DNA of 22,237 nt. Source: Pleurobrachia bachei. Taxonomy: Eukaryota > Ctenophora > Tentaculata > Cydippida > Pleurobrachiidae. The stretch is taken from assembly GCA_000695325.1 (NCBI GenBank), contig AVPN01000828.1, positions 13,545 through 35,781 of the forward strand, read 5' to 3'. The position numbers and the translations under genes are program-made. Numbering within the stretch: the first letter of the stretch is position 1; each line of letters begins with the position of its first letter. The notes beneath the pieces were generated by a model that had not been told where the DNA came from, did no database searches, and was given only the letters and a program-made list of their open reading frames with translations. Below, piece by piece: positions 1 through 8,522 of the stretch.

Positions 1-81
1 GGGGGGGTTCAAACATATAAACTTCGATCAATACCCAATTTTTTGGCATTTTTAAATTTGTGAATAGCCCATCATACTCAC
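1..81 (-). other. Start of receptor gene A intron 3, cut by window edge
   Basis: This AT-rich stretch lies downstream of exon 3 of the minus-strand receptor gene A and begins on that strand with a strong GTGAGT donor at 81-76. The plus strand opens with seven G, which looks like a contig edge or low-quality end rather than biology. Exons 4 and 5 of gene A would lie beyond the left edge. No coding signal was seen here. Confidence 0.5.
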
Positions 82-1252
82 GATGAAGTAGATCTTGGTA
101 TAGGACACCTCTGTTCGTCGCGTATCATGATGGATGATTTTCTCCAGCTGAAAAGATATTATATTAGCCGGTAACGAGACGATAACTGACTGGGTATTCC
201 CTTATCATACTCACCTGTCATATTTGATACATGAACCAGGCGTTCCCTCTTCGACAAAACAGTCTCTCGTATCCTCGCCATTATCACAGTAAGGACCGAA
301 CTTACTGCACATCTAAAGAGTTGTTTGTGATAAAAATTGTAAAAAAGGGTCGATTTGAATGTTCTGGCATTTATAATGTACGGCTGGGGGATGGTTTCCT
401 TTTGCGCTTGCCAGCGTAGTAACAATGTTTATAGACACAAACCTCGTAAGGGTTGACATATATGAAAACATTTCCTTTTGCGGAAGAATAACAGAATATC
501 CCATAGCTCACTCCATTGCACATCGCTTCATCCTCACAAGATAGTGTAGAGCACTTCTGATCACAAGCTTCACTGGTTTCACCAACCTGACACAGGCCGA
601 ATCCATCTACATCTTCTTCACCATTACATAGCTGTGCTCCGCAAAGTGCCAGGGAATTCTCGACGACCTTGTATATGCCATTGTCTGGTACGACACCGCA
701 TGCCTGGTAAACTCCAGGATCATTTGGGCACATATCGGACAACGTGATCTCCTTCTTCAAGCCACCACCAATGCCCAAGCCCGAGCTTCGATAATGATCC
801 TCCCACCTGTAGGTTTGGGAGGATGTTGCACACTGGAAAAAGAGCTCATGGTTCGTACCATGCTGATTGGAACTTGCCAGCCTTTCAGGAATGTGATCGA
901 GGGTTTCCTCGTTCCCATATTTACAGAAACGTTTGAGGAACCCATAGATTGTCACGGTTTTGCAACGGATCCCCAAGGTAGAATGTGATGAGTCGGGACT
1001 CACCGTACCGGTACTAGACCATTCTAAAGGGGTTGAAGAGCTATGGACTAGAGTTGGCCAAGTCCATGTTGTTGAAGAGATGAAGGCCTGGGTTGTAGGT
1101 GACCATTTAGAATGGGTTGGAGGTCTCTTGAATGGAGTTGGAGGTCTCTTGAATGGTGTTGGAGGTCTCTTGAATGGAGTTGGAGGTCGTATCGAGGAGT
1201 TTACTCCTACCAGAAGGAGTACCAGGATACATATTGTGTCCATTGCAGCCAC
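82..1252 (-). CDS. LDLa-containing GPCR gene A, exons 1-3 (3' part outside window)
   Basis: Exon 1 is 1252-443, exon 2 is 312-215 and exon 3 is 147-82. The start follows from MAAMDTICILVLLLVGVNSS, a good signal peptide. A Pro-rich linker with the heptad RPPTPFK repeated three times follows, then a Thr/Ser stretch, then a Cys-rich domain (about residues 100-270) that ends in VNPYE. Exon 1 ends in phase 0 at GAG|GTTTGT. Exon 2 follows a pyrimidine-rich acceptor ending TTTAG and encodes CSKFGPYCDNGEDTRDC, a degenerate LDLa-like module, and ends GACAG|GTGAGT in phase 2. Exon 3 encodes SSIMIRDEQRCP and ends TCATC|GTGAGT in phase 2. The homologous exon 3 at 6832-6897 is followed by a 7TM exon in the matching phase, so I infer gene A is the N-terminal half of a receptor. 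Reading through the exon 3 donor gives an immediate TGA, so a short secreted form is the alternative. Confidence 0.72.
1116..1188 (-). repeat. 21-bp coding minisatellite in gene A exon 1
   Basis: Three 21-bp units (1116-1136, 1137-1157, 1158-1178) plus a 10-bp partial unit are almost identical, differing by one A/T. On the minus strand they encode the heptad RPPTPFK just after the signal peptide. The homologous exons B and B' carry only two degenerate, widely spaced cousins (HPFKWPWLP and HPFEWPWIP), so the linker is fast-evolving. Confidence 0.9.
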
Positions 1253-1626
1253 GGTAGACTAGTGCGGCAATAGTGATGAAAATGTAGTACCCTAGCGTGC
1301 AAAAATTCCTAATTTTGCACGAACAGGGGGAGTGGATCCTGGTGAGAAAGGGCTGGTATTCCACAGGCTTTCTAGTAATAGTCTAAAAACTAAAAAGGCA
1401 TTATAAAAAGGTATTGTTATCTCAAATTTGTGGGTTTTTAAACTGTTCTTGATTACATAACAACTTGGCACCAATAAGAGTTTCAGTATGCATGCAATTT
1501 GTTCAGGGTAACAATTAGTACCAATATTCAAGAACAGGAGCTTTAGGCTGATCTGTGTCAGTCGTCTTCAGCTATGGGTTACAGTTGTAACCATTGGTAG
1601 TCTCTCTCTCTGTGTCTTGATCGTGC
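1253..1626 (-). other. Gene A 5' leader or 5' UTR intron
   Basis: The likely TATA box lies about 375 bp upstream of the gene A start, whereas in the homologous gene B the same promoter module is only about 63 bp from its ATG. The extra stretch has no convincing coding sequence. It contains one very short upstream ATG reading frame on the minus strand (near 1580) and a short CT repeat (about 1601-1614). A 5' UTR intron ending near CACTAG at about 1260 is possible, but I could not fix the donor. Confidence 0.4.
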
Positions 1627-1695
1627 ATTTATATCTCTTATCTTCGCACGTGTTGTTTTGTCACATGACTTGATCCCGTATCTTTCTTATCCAAT
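1627..1695 (-). promoter_or_regulatory. Gene A core promoter: TATA, E-boxes, CCAAT
   Basis: In minus-strand order toward the gene there is an inverted CCAAT box (1691-1695), a CACATG (1662-1667), a palindromic CACGTG (1647-1652) and a TATA-like ATATAAAT (1634-1627). The same order and similar spacing occur upstream of receptor exons B' (9274-9328) and B (12214-12268). The coding flanks differ far more, so conservation of this module supports a regulatory role. CACGTG is the classic site of bHLH-zip factors of the MYC/MAX/USF type; which factor acts here is unknown. Confidence 0.6.
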
Positions 1696-2163
1696 AGAAG
1701 TATTGTTTTCTACGACTGATACGATACGATTGCACCCAGTCGATTATTTTTCTTGCAACCGCTATTTTTCTTTTATTCTTTCCGTCACCCTTTGTTACTA
1801 CCCATTATTCTTGGATACGACATTTTGTGCAGCTTCTACCCGATCCAAATCAAACAATACCTTGAACGCTGTAGTGGTGGCTCCAGCATGTATGGGGTGG
1901 TGAAGGTTGCAGTTCTCTACCTAAAAAAAGATGTGAAAAGGGCGATTCAAAAAATACGTCCATAATTTTTGGTCCTTTTTTACCTCCCTCCCTCCCCTCT
2001 GTCCAAGCCTGTCCGAATTTCGTCCGCAACAAAGATTTTGAGTCATAATTTAGGTTATAGTAATCATTGAACACTGAACCTGAGGCAACTGGAATCTGAC
2101 AAACGAGAACAGTAAAAAAAGAGAACTGCAAACAGAGAACAGAGATTAGAGAATAGTTTAAGG
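1696..2163. other. Intergenic, no gene seen
   Basis: Pyrimidine-rich and low-complexity patches are present, including CCTCCCTCCC near 1983 and several GAGAAC words at about 2106-2150. Short open frames on both strands show no recognisable domain and no splice context. I see no gene. Confidence 0.5.
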
Positions 2164-2551
2164 CCTCTTCGCACACAGCTGCGGCCTGTCCCCACTCCCC
2201 AGCCGGGGTTGAATCGAACCTGGATCCATCTACGGCACCAGTTAGAGATTCCCAGGCATCAGTTCCAAAGCTGATGGCCGGGAAGCAATTAGTGAGTGCT
2301 GACGGTGCAGTTCAGCTTTACTTTCTATTCAATTTACGTGACGTGCTGCAATGCTGCATGGTTCCCACTGAACCTTCTGCATGCCCGGCCATCAGGAACG
2401 CATGCCCAAATATCAGGGAACGGCCCCTGATATCAGGGTATGAATCTGTAACTGGTGCGTAACGGAACCAGCCATGCTGTTCCTGACGAAAGGAAGAAAG
2501 GGGAAGTGCTCCCAGGATGGGGACAGGCCTGAGGCCGTAGCTGTCTTCTTC
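2164..2551. repeat. Imperfect inverted-repeat element of about 390 bp
   Basis: The segment at 2164-2193 reappears inverted at 2519-2551; the shared core is GGCCTGTCCCC with flanking CAGCTGCGG or CAGCTACGG. Inside are further small palindromes (CCCCTGATATCAGGG near 2430 and GCATGC-containing words at 2380-2405). The minus strand at 2220-2207 reads GGTTCGATTCAACC, close to a pol III B box, so a tRNA-related SINE component is possible. I could not find a convincing A box. Family unknown. Confidence 0.45.
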
Positions 2552-3464
2552 ATTTCACAGCACACGTGGGTTTTACTCACGTGGGCTCCACCCATGGGGG
2601 TCACCCACAAGCACTCAAACTAGTGTCGACCAAATCGCAATGACGAAAGTCGCGATAGTTCTTCAGGGTTTCACACCCAACACTCTTAGAAGAAGAAGAT
2701 GACCGGACGGCGGACGGCGGACACTATCATCAACGCTCACAAAGTTGCACCACTACGAAACGTGGTGGCATGCGCTCCAAATCTGCTTATATGCACACTG
2801 TAAGTGGCATGTATGACATTGAAACTTCACACATTGAAACCTCGCACGTTAAAGCACAGCTTTCCACTGGATTCACTTCTTGGTAACTCTCAATGAAACT
2901 AAATGGCATGGAATTCTCGTTGGTAAGTTGACTAAGTTTTATGGAATAGGAGAAGTTGCCATTTGCATAGTCTCACATAATATCCTAATTAGGTGTTGGC
3001 TAACGATGGTCAGATCACATTGCACGGCATCATGCTTGATATCGTATATCTATGTGATATTATCGTATTGACTGGCAGGGAATTGGAAGGACAGCGTGTT
3101 CTTGGCACGTCATTTCCAGTGTGATGTCCTCATATCCATTCATGTTTCAACGAGCATGCTTTGGGAAATTTTCCCGCTGCTATCAGATCACATTGCATCT
3201 AACGTAACAAGATAGCTTCATCAGAGTGACTGTTAGTGTGACATTATATCTCAACAGCTCTTATTGCATTGCTGCACGATTTATTTTATAGGAATACAGA
3301 ATGAAACTTAAATGTCAAACCCAATACAATGTGATGAGTTACAATCATATTTACATGGGAGTCTTGGAAAACGCTCAGTTTTGTACAACATAATCAATCA
3401 TACATTATAAAACAACGACGAAAAGCATACAACATTTTGCAACAGTATGATAGTTCTTACTACT
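2552..3464. other. Intergenic and 3' flank of the receptor, no gene seen
   Basis: There are two CACGTGGG words at about 2566 and 2579 and a short GGACGGC direct repeat near 2706. The rest is AT-rich sequence without long open frames. A second AATAAA on the minus strand lies at 3285-3280 and could be an alternative polyadenylation site for the receptor at 3643. Nothing else was recognised. Confidence 0.5.
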
Positions 3465-3470
3465 TTTATT
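3465..3470 (-). terminator. AATAAA polyadenylation signal for the receptor
   Basis: On the minus strand a canonical AATAAA lies about 173 nt past the receptor stop codon at 3643, within an AT-rich 3' UTR. The position is plausible for a metazoan mRNA. The cleavage site itself was not identified. Confidence 0.5.
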
Positions 3471-3642
3471 AACAGCAAATTATTTGTATCAATCCTGAAC
3501 TGTGTGTCCCATATTCCATAAATACCATCCTATTTCTGATATTGTTAGTTGTTACAGTGCATGTCCAACAGTAAAGTCTAGATAATCACCTAGCTGCAGG
3601 AGGTGCGTGGCTAATCGCACATATCTGTTTGGCCTACATCTT

Positions 3643-6600
3643 CTATTCTGTAAAGGCAGTTTCAATGGTTTCATCTTGTGTAAAGTCATTATAATGTCCA
3701 AGTCCATCTTGCTGTGTCAGTTCAAAACTTTCAACGATTTCGTCACCTGGATCTCTCACATCGACCAATATCTCTTGTTCCTGGACATCTAGGTCATCTT
3801 CCTGGGCTTGTTGTGGATCGATGTTTTCCTCTGGCATCTCCTCTGATGTTTCTGGGCTTTGGGCTGATTCTACCAACTCCTTTCTATTTTTCTTTTCGAA
3901 ACGTTCAATGCTTTCGGCATTTAAATCAACCGATATTATGTCTGCTTGCTGGACATTCAGATCCTCTTCCTGGCCTTGGTTTTGATCACTATGATCTTCC
4001 TCTGACATATCTTCTGGTGTTTCTGGGATTTGGGCTGCTTGCGGCTCCACATTGTCCTTCCTCCAATCGAGCGAACGAAAAATCTCGAACAGTTTTGAGT
4101 TATATCCCTTTTTTAAGACCCGATTTACCACATCGGTCGGTTTTTGGATCAGGTATTTAAAAATAAGGGGGTCGTATAGGAGAGGGTTTATCACCGAGTT
4201 GATGGGTATGATCAAGATTGAGAAGTATGCATACCACGACGTAGCCTGGATGACTTCTCCCAAATGTAGGAAAGACACAATCGAGAGAGGAACCCAACAG
4301 AGAAAGTCGGTTATAATGATAGCCGTAACTTTCCGTTGCAATGTCCGCTGTCTTTTCGCTGCCTGAGCGTTACCCGCTCCTCGGGCAGATCTCCCTGTTC
4401 TTATTGCAAGGATAACGTAGCTTGAGGCCACGAAGATGAAGCAGAGGAAGTTGATTGTAACAATCGAAATAGAAAAGATCCACTGTGGATCGTCTCGAGT
4501 CACCAAATACTTGAATATACAAGTTCCGTCATTCCCATAGAATCCAATGGTCTTGTGGGAAACGCCTGAAAAAGAGTTCGAGTCGAAAATATTAAAACTT
4601 GATAGAAACATTAAAAGTATCGAAAATACAGGACCCTCAGTCCTGTATTATAGAGTCTGGTGTTACCTCCGTGATCAGATGTAAACATGTCCGCCACCAA
4701 TGATCGAATAACTCTCCAGGTTGACTTGGTAGCAGTTCCAGGGGACCGGGCATTGAATGCTGCATAGAACCCCTCCTTATCAATGGGGCCAACAAATAGA
4801 GGCGATTTGTCATAGTAAAGACCATTGACAAAGTAATCTTCAAAGATCGCAAGATCGGGGATAACTGCGAGTATGATGCTAAGAGTTATTGGGGTCGTTA
4901 TCATGATTATCATTTTCGAAATTGAGTTAACAGATTTAAGCCCTCTCTTCACCATTCTTTGGGCGTTAAAGACTCTGATAACACTCAGATTGGTTATAGC
5001 AAAGAGGGACAACTGTGAGCCGAATGTGCCTAGAGATCCCAATGCAGAACAGTACAAAGAGGTTAACCAGAGGAAACGTTGCTGGCAGTAATCTTCTCTT
5101 TTTCTATAGAAGAAATCTGCTATAGATATTCCGACAAGGTACAAACTAATGCAGAAGTCACCGACACAAACCAATACTATCGTTGCCTTATTAATTAATG
5201 TTTCAAACTTGTTGTGTCTCCGTAGATCCCAAATAGTTCTAGCTAAGGTTATGAGATTCAATATGGTGGCCACTCCTCCTATGGCGTAGCTGGAACCTCG
5301 GAGGAATCCATTGGGATAAATATTCATGTTAGATGCAGGACACTGGGCCTGACATTCATCTGAGAAGTCTTGACAGTCCACCTTCCCATCGCACACCGAG
5401 TATAGAGGGAGAGCACTAACACTGCCGCAGGTGAAGTGGTTACCGCATTCCCGCTCATCAGAACCATCCCCACAGTCATCACGAAGGTTGCAAACATCCC
5501 GGTACATAACACAATTCTGATTCTGGCAGGGAAAAAGCCGCTTCTCATATCTTCCAAAACTATTGTGCTCCATCAACATTGGAACTAGGTCAGGCGAGTG
5601 TGTAGCAGCGAGGGCGAATACCCTGTCTAGGAAGTTGTTACAGGATTTTCGGGTAACTCTTTTTAATGGACACGTCATTCCACTGCATCGGCCATTGCAG
5701 GCCGCATACACGTAGCTTTCCCCGTACATATAGGAACAATCTCTTGTCTGGACGGTGGGCAAAGTCACCATAATTGGGCTTTGTACTTCGTCATCAAACA
5801 CAGTTTTTATCAGTCCTGCAGTGTGCTCCATCGTTCCACAATGCCCCAGCTGTTGTTCTAAATCTGGGACACGGTGTGGGAAGCAGTGCTCCATCCAGAG
5901 AGTCTCACCGTGCACTGCCACCTCGTAGCTGCTGCCATACACGGTTCCAATAACAGCGCTACATAGCCTGTTCTCAAAGGGACAAGTGTTGATCCTATCA
6001 CATAGCTCTCCCATTCTGATGTACCCATCCCCATCGCATTTCATAACCTCTTGACAGTAGTTGTCCTCCGTTAGCTCATCGTATCTTTTCATGCTGCCCT
6101 TTCCACAGATTAACCAATTCTTCTCGTCTTCATCCCTTCTGTCTAGACAGTCCACAATCCCGTCCATAACCCAGGACATAGGGAGAGCCAGAGGTCGTCT
6201 TTCGGTGTAAACTGTGTGGAACCTCCTTTCACAGATGAAGTGTTGCGTCGTTTGGCATTTGGCTTCATCAGCTCCCGAGGAGCAGTCGTTTGTGCCATCA
6301 CAGAGTTGTCCTTTGTGCAATTTGCACCCACTATCCACTTGCTGACAGAGATTGTTGTAGTTATCATCGCATAGAGGGTAGTCTTTACACGTCCCGTAGA
6401 GGGAAATGTTGGTGGGGTACCCCTCAAGGGTACATCCCACGATTATCAGCCGGGTGAAGTCGGTGCAGTTCGTTTGCTCAAGGCCCTCAGGTTGAATGCA
6501 AATAGTTTTTACCAAGTTGAAATTAGCGGTAGTTCTGTAGGTGTTTAAGTGAGAGAGAGCAGCAAGGATTTCCCAAAAAAAGTTATCTGGATACTCCTTG

Positions 6601-7069
6601 ATGGCTTACTAAAACTTTTGTGAAAACTGCATGTCTCTAGCATGTTTTTCGAACATCGAAAATAGCTCGATTTTCAAAAACATGCTAGAGACGTACGGTT
6701 TTCACTTAAGTTTTAGGAAGTCATTAAGGAGTATCCAGATAACTTTTAGTGAAAATCCCTGCTGTTCTCTCTCATTTCCATTCCATTCTTTTGTTTCTGC
6801 CGAAATTCACTGATGGATACCCCATACTAACATTGAATCAAAACGAGGCACAGGACACCTCTGTTCGTCGCGTATCATGATTGATGATTTCAGTAGGCTG
6901 AAAATATATTATTAATGAGCGGTAACGGGCTGAGAACTGACTGGTTATAACTTGTAACTTGTTATAATACTCACACTTCATTGATACATGAACCGGGTGT
7001 TCCCTTTTCCACGAAACAGTCTCTCGTATCCTCACCATTATCACAATAACGACCAAACTTGCTGCACAT
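3643..7069 (-). CDS. LDLa-LGR-type rhodopsin-family GPCR, exons 2-5 (no exon 1 adjoining)
   Basis: Exons are 7069-6975, 6897-6832, 6534-4667 and 4565-3643. Phases match at every junction and the exons total 2,952 bp including the stop, so 983 residues. Exon 2 carries CSKFGRYCDNGEDTRDC. Exon 4 carries Cys-rich LDLa modules (CDGTNDCSSGADEAKC, CNLRDDCGDGSDEREC, CDGKVDCQDFSDEC) and then helices 1-4. The TM2-TM3 stretch GDFCISLYLVGISIADFFY and TFGSQLSLFAITNLSVIR resembles glycoprotein-hormone/relaxin LGR receptors. Exon 5 carries TM5, TM6 with FLCWVP and TM7 with NPLLY, then an acidic tail of about 150 residues containing an approximate internal duplication. The usual D/E-R-Y at the end of TM3 is replaced by IRV, which keeps the Arg. 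No ATG opens exon 4, and exon 2 begins behind an acceptor, so the start lies in an exon 1 like those at 12151 or 9211. The ligand and G-protein partner are unknown. Confidence 0.82.
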
Positions 7070-7118
7070 CTAAAGAATCATTACTTCAGTTTTTGGCTAG
7101 TTATATGTTACCAAACAT
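6053..7118 (+). repeat. Left arm of 1,066-bp palindrome
   Basis: This arm is the reverse complement of 7457-8522 (paired positions sum to 14,575). Only two substitutions were seen, both in receptor exon 4 near the outer end; they change Asn to Lys and Glu to Lys. The arm contains receptor exons 2 and 3 and the first 482 bp of exon 4. At its outer edge (6053) the receptor simply continues, so the left copy is the parent or longer one. Confidence 0.93.
6550..6774. mobile_element. MITE-like hairpin element in receptor intron 3
   Basis: An imperfect inverted repeat of about 225 bp fills most of intron 3. The arms start with a GAGAGAGA/CAGCAGGGATTT-type end, share AGTTATCTGGATACTCC and CATGCTAGAGAC, and meet around a short centre. 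There is no coding potential beyond chance. It is probably a non-autonomous DNA transposon; superfamily and target duplication were not determined. Its outer end supplies the CT-rich tract in front of the exon 4 acceptor. Confidence 0.6.
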
Positions 7119-7313
7119 TATACCAAAACTAATTAAAATTAGTAGGCCGGAAAGGTTGCCATACTATTTGAGCTACCTTTGCCACCGGTACATTCCCCTG
7201 CGAAGATGAACGAAGCTTCTGTACCCTGTTATGTCTGCAGTACCGGTGCCAAAGGTAGCTCAAATAGTATGGCAACCTTTCCGGCCTACTAATTTTAATT
7301 AGTTTTGGTATAA
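7118..7313. mobile_element. MITE with 74-bp terminal inverted repeats in palindrome spacer
   Basis: Positions 7118-7191 and 7240-7313 are reverse complements with about one mismatch; they start TTATACCAAAACTAATT and end with the complement. The 48-bp core has no coding capacity. Flanking and terminal TA bases would fit a TA-targeting element. It sits exactly where the left palindrome arm stops matching the right arm, so it either inserted at or helped create the junction. Confidence 0.7.
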
Positions 7314-7412
7314 TACATACTACACTCTATAGTCGGACCCCGATTTACCGGGTAAAACCCTTTCCCCCGATCATCCCGGTAAATCGGGGTCCGAACTCCG
7401 AGTGTATGTATT
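7312..7412. mobile_element. Short palindromic element, pogo/Tigger-like ends
   Basis: A 19-20 bp stem around CGGACCCCGATTTACCGGG lies within AATACATAC/GTATGTATT outer ends, about 100 bp in all. The AGTCGGACCCCGATTTACC words resemble termini of pogo/Tigger-type elements from memory of the family; no search was possible. The same element lies in intron 1 of receptor gene B at 11167-11266 in the opposite orientation, which shows this part of the spacer is derived from receptor intron 1. Confidence 0.5.
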
Positions 7413-7505
7413 ACGAGGTCGCTAGGCCAGGCACGGACCATACATTACAAGTGCGTATGTTTGGTAACATATAACTAGCCAAAAACTGAAGTAATGATTC
7501 TTTAG
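7413..7505 (+). other. Receptor intron 1 remnant before the inverted exon 2
   Basis: This short stretch is identical in reverse to the intron 1 sequence at 11074-11166 of gene B and ends in the exon 2 acceptor (GATTCTTTAG). It shows that the right palindrome half once belonged to a receptor whose exon 1 was on the plus strand to its left, where a MITE now lies. Confidence 0.6.
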
Positions 7506-8522
7506 ATGTGCAGCAAGTTTGGTCGTTATTGTGATAATGGTGAGGATACGAGAGACTGTTTCGTGGAAAAGGGAACACCCGGTTCATGTATCAATGAAGT
7601 GTGAGTATTATAACAAGTTACAAGTTATAACCAGTCAGTTCTCAGCCCGTTACCGCTCATTAATAATATATTTTCAGCCTACTGAAATCATCAATCATGA
7701 TACGCGACGAACAGAGGTGTCCTGTGCCTCGTTTTGATTCAATGTTAGTATGGGGTATCCATCAGTGAATTTCGGCAGAAACAAAAGAATGGAATGGAAA
7801 TGAGAGAGAACAGCAGGGATTTTCACTAAAAGTTATCTGGATACTCCTTAATGACTTCCTAAAACTTAAGTGAAAACCGTACGTCTCTAGCATGTTTTTG
7901 AAAATCGAGCTATTTTCGATGTTCGAAAAACATGCTAGAGACATGCAGTTTTCACAAAAGTTTTAGTAAGCCATCAAGGAGTATCCAGATAACTTTTTTT
8001 GGGAAATCCTTGCTGCTCTCTCTCACTTAAACACCTACAGAACTACCGCTAATTTCAACTTGGTAAAAACTATTTGCATTCAACCTGAGGGCCTTGAGCA
8101 AACGAACTGCACCGACTTCACCCGGCTGATAATCGTGGGATGTACCCTTGAGGGGTACCCCACCAACATTTCCCTCTACGGGACGTGTAAAGACTACCCT
8201 CTATGCGATGATAACTACAACAATCTCTGTCAGCAAGTGGATAGTGGGTGCAAATTGCACAAAGGACAACTCTGTGATGGCACAAACGACTGCTCCTCGG
8301 GAGCTGATGAAGCCAAATGCCAAACGACGCAACACTTCATCTGTGAAAGGAGGTTCCACACAGTTTACACCGAAAGACGACCTCTGGCTCTCCCTATGTC
8401 CTGGGTTATGGACGGGATTGTGGACTGTCTAGACAGAAGGGATGAAGACGAGAAGAAGTGGTTAATATGTGGAAAGGGAAGCATGAAAAGATACGATGAG
8501 CTAACGAAGGACAACTACTGTC
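7506..8522 (+). pseudogene. Inverted receptor fragment: exons 2, 3 and truncated exon 4
   Basis: Exon 2 is 7506-7600, exon 3 is 7678-7743 (ending AT|GTTAGT) and exon 4 starts at 8041 after a CTCTCTCTCAC tract and ACACCTACAG. The phases join correctly, as in the minus-strand receptor. Exon 4 is cut at 8522, after residue sequence DELTKDNYC in the second Cys-rich block, and the frame then runs about 18 codons into antisense exon 1 B' before a stop near 8578. There is no exon 1, no transmembrane region and no obvious promoter, so I call it a broken partial copy. Two residues differ from the longer copy (Asn to Lys and Glu to Lys). Confidence 0.85.
7801..8025. mobile_element. MITE-like hairpin element, right-arm copy
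   Basis: This is the inverted twin of the intron 3 element at 6550-6774, identical as far as compared. Its position inside the palindrome arm shows that the element was in intron 3 before the inverted duplication. Confidence 0.6.

Larger units (their letters stand above)
7457..8522 (+). repeat. Right arm of 1,066-bp palindrome
   Basis: This is the inverted partner of 6053-7118. Its outer end at 8522 is an abrupt junction: receptor exon 4 on the plus strand stops and receptor exon 1 B' on the minus strand begins at 8523 with no shared bases. It contains a second copy of the intron 3 MITE at 7801-8025. Confidence 0.93.

Noticed and set aside
78-147. TGA at 80-78 as the true stop of gene A
   Set aside because: It lies inside the strong donor GTGAGT and aligns with a donor in the other receptor copy; kept only as an alternative.
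1116-1188. CRISPR-like spaced repeat
   Set aside because: Units are contiguous 21-mers without spacers and lie in a coding exon encoding RPPTPFK heptads.
2207-2220. tRNA gene at the B-box-like word
   Set aside because: No A box at the right distance and no cloverleaf could be drawn.
3714-4160. 148-codon plus-strand frame opposite the receptor tail
   Set aside because: Antisense shadow of the acidic tail with its biased codons; no independent signal.
3643-4611. A separate 322-residue protein starting at 4611
   Set aside because: Its first 15 residues lie in intron 4. Only 4565-3643 is exon, supplying TM5-TM7 in phase with the preceding exon.
4611-6515. A 634-codon frame read as a complete protein
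   Set aside because: Its first codon is TTG, not ATG, and its end runs through a clear GTAACA donor. The frame continues upstream to an acceptor at 6535, so it is an internal exon (6534-4667).
6631-6813. 60-codon frames inside the intron 3 MITE, on both strands in the arms
   Set aside because: Chance open frame in a hairpin element with no domain and no start context.
6838-7056. 72-codon frame over receptor exons 2-3
   Set aside because: It is the wrong frame; the conserved reading (CSKFGRYCDNGEDTRDC) is in another frame and is interrupted by a spliced intron.
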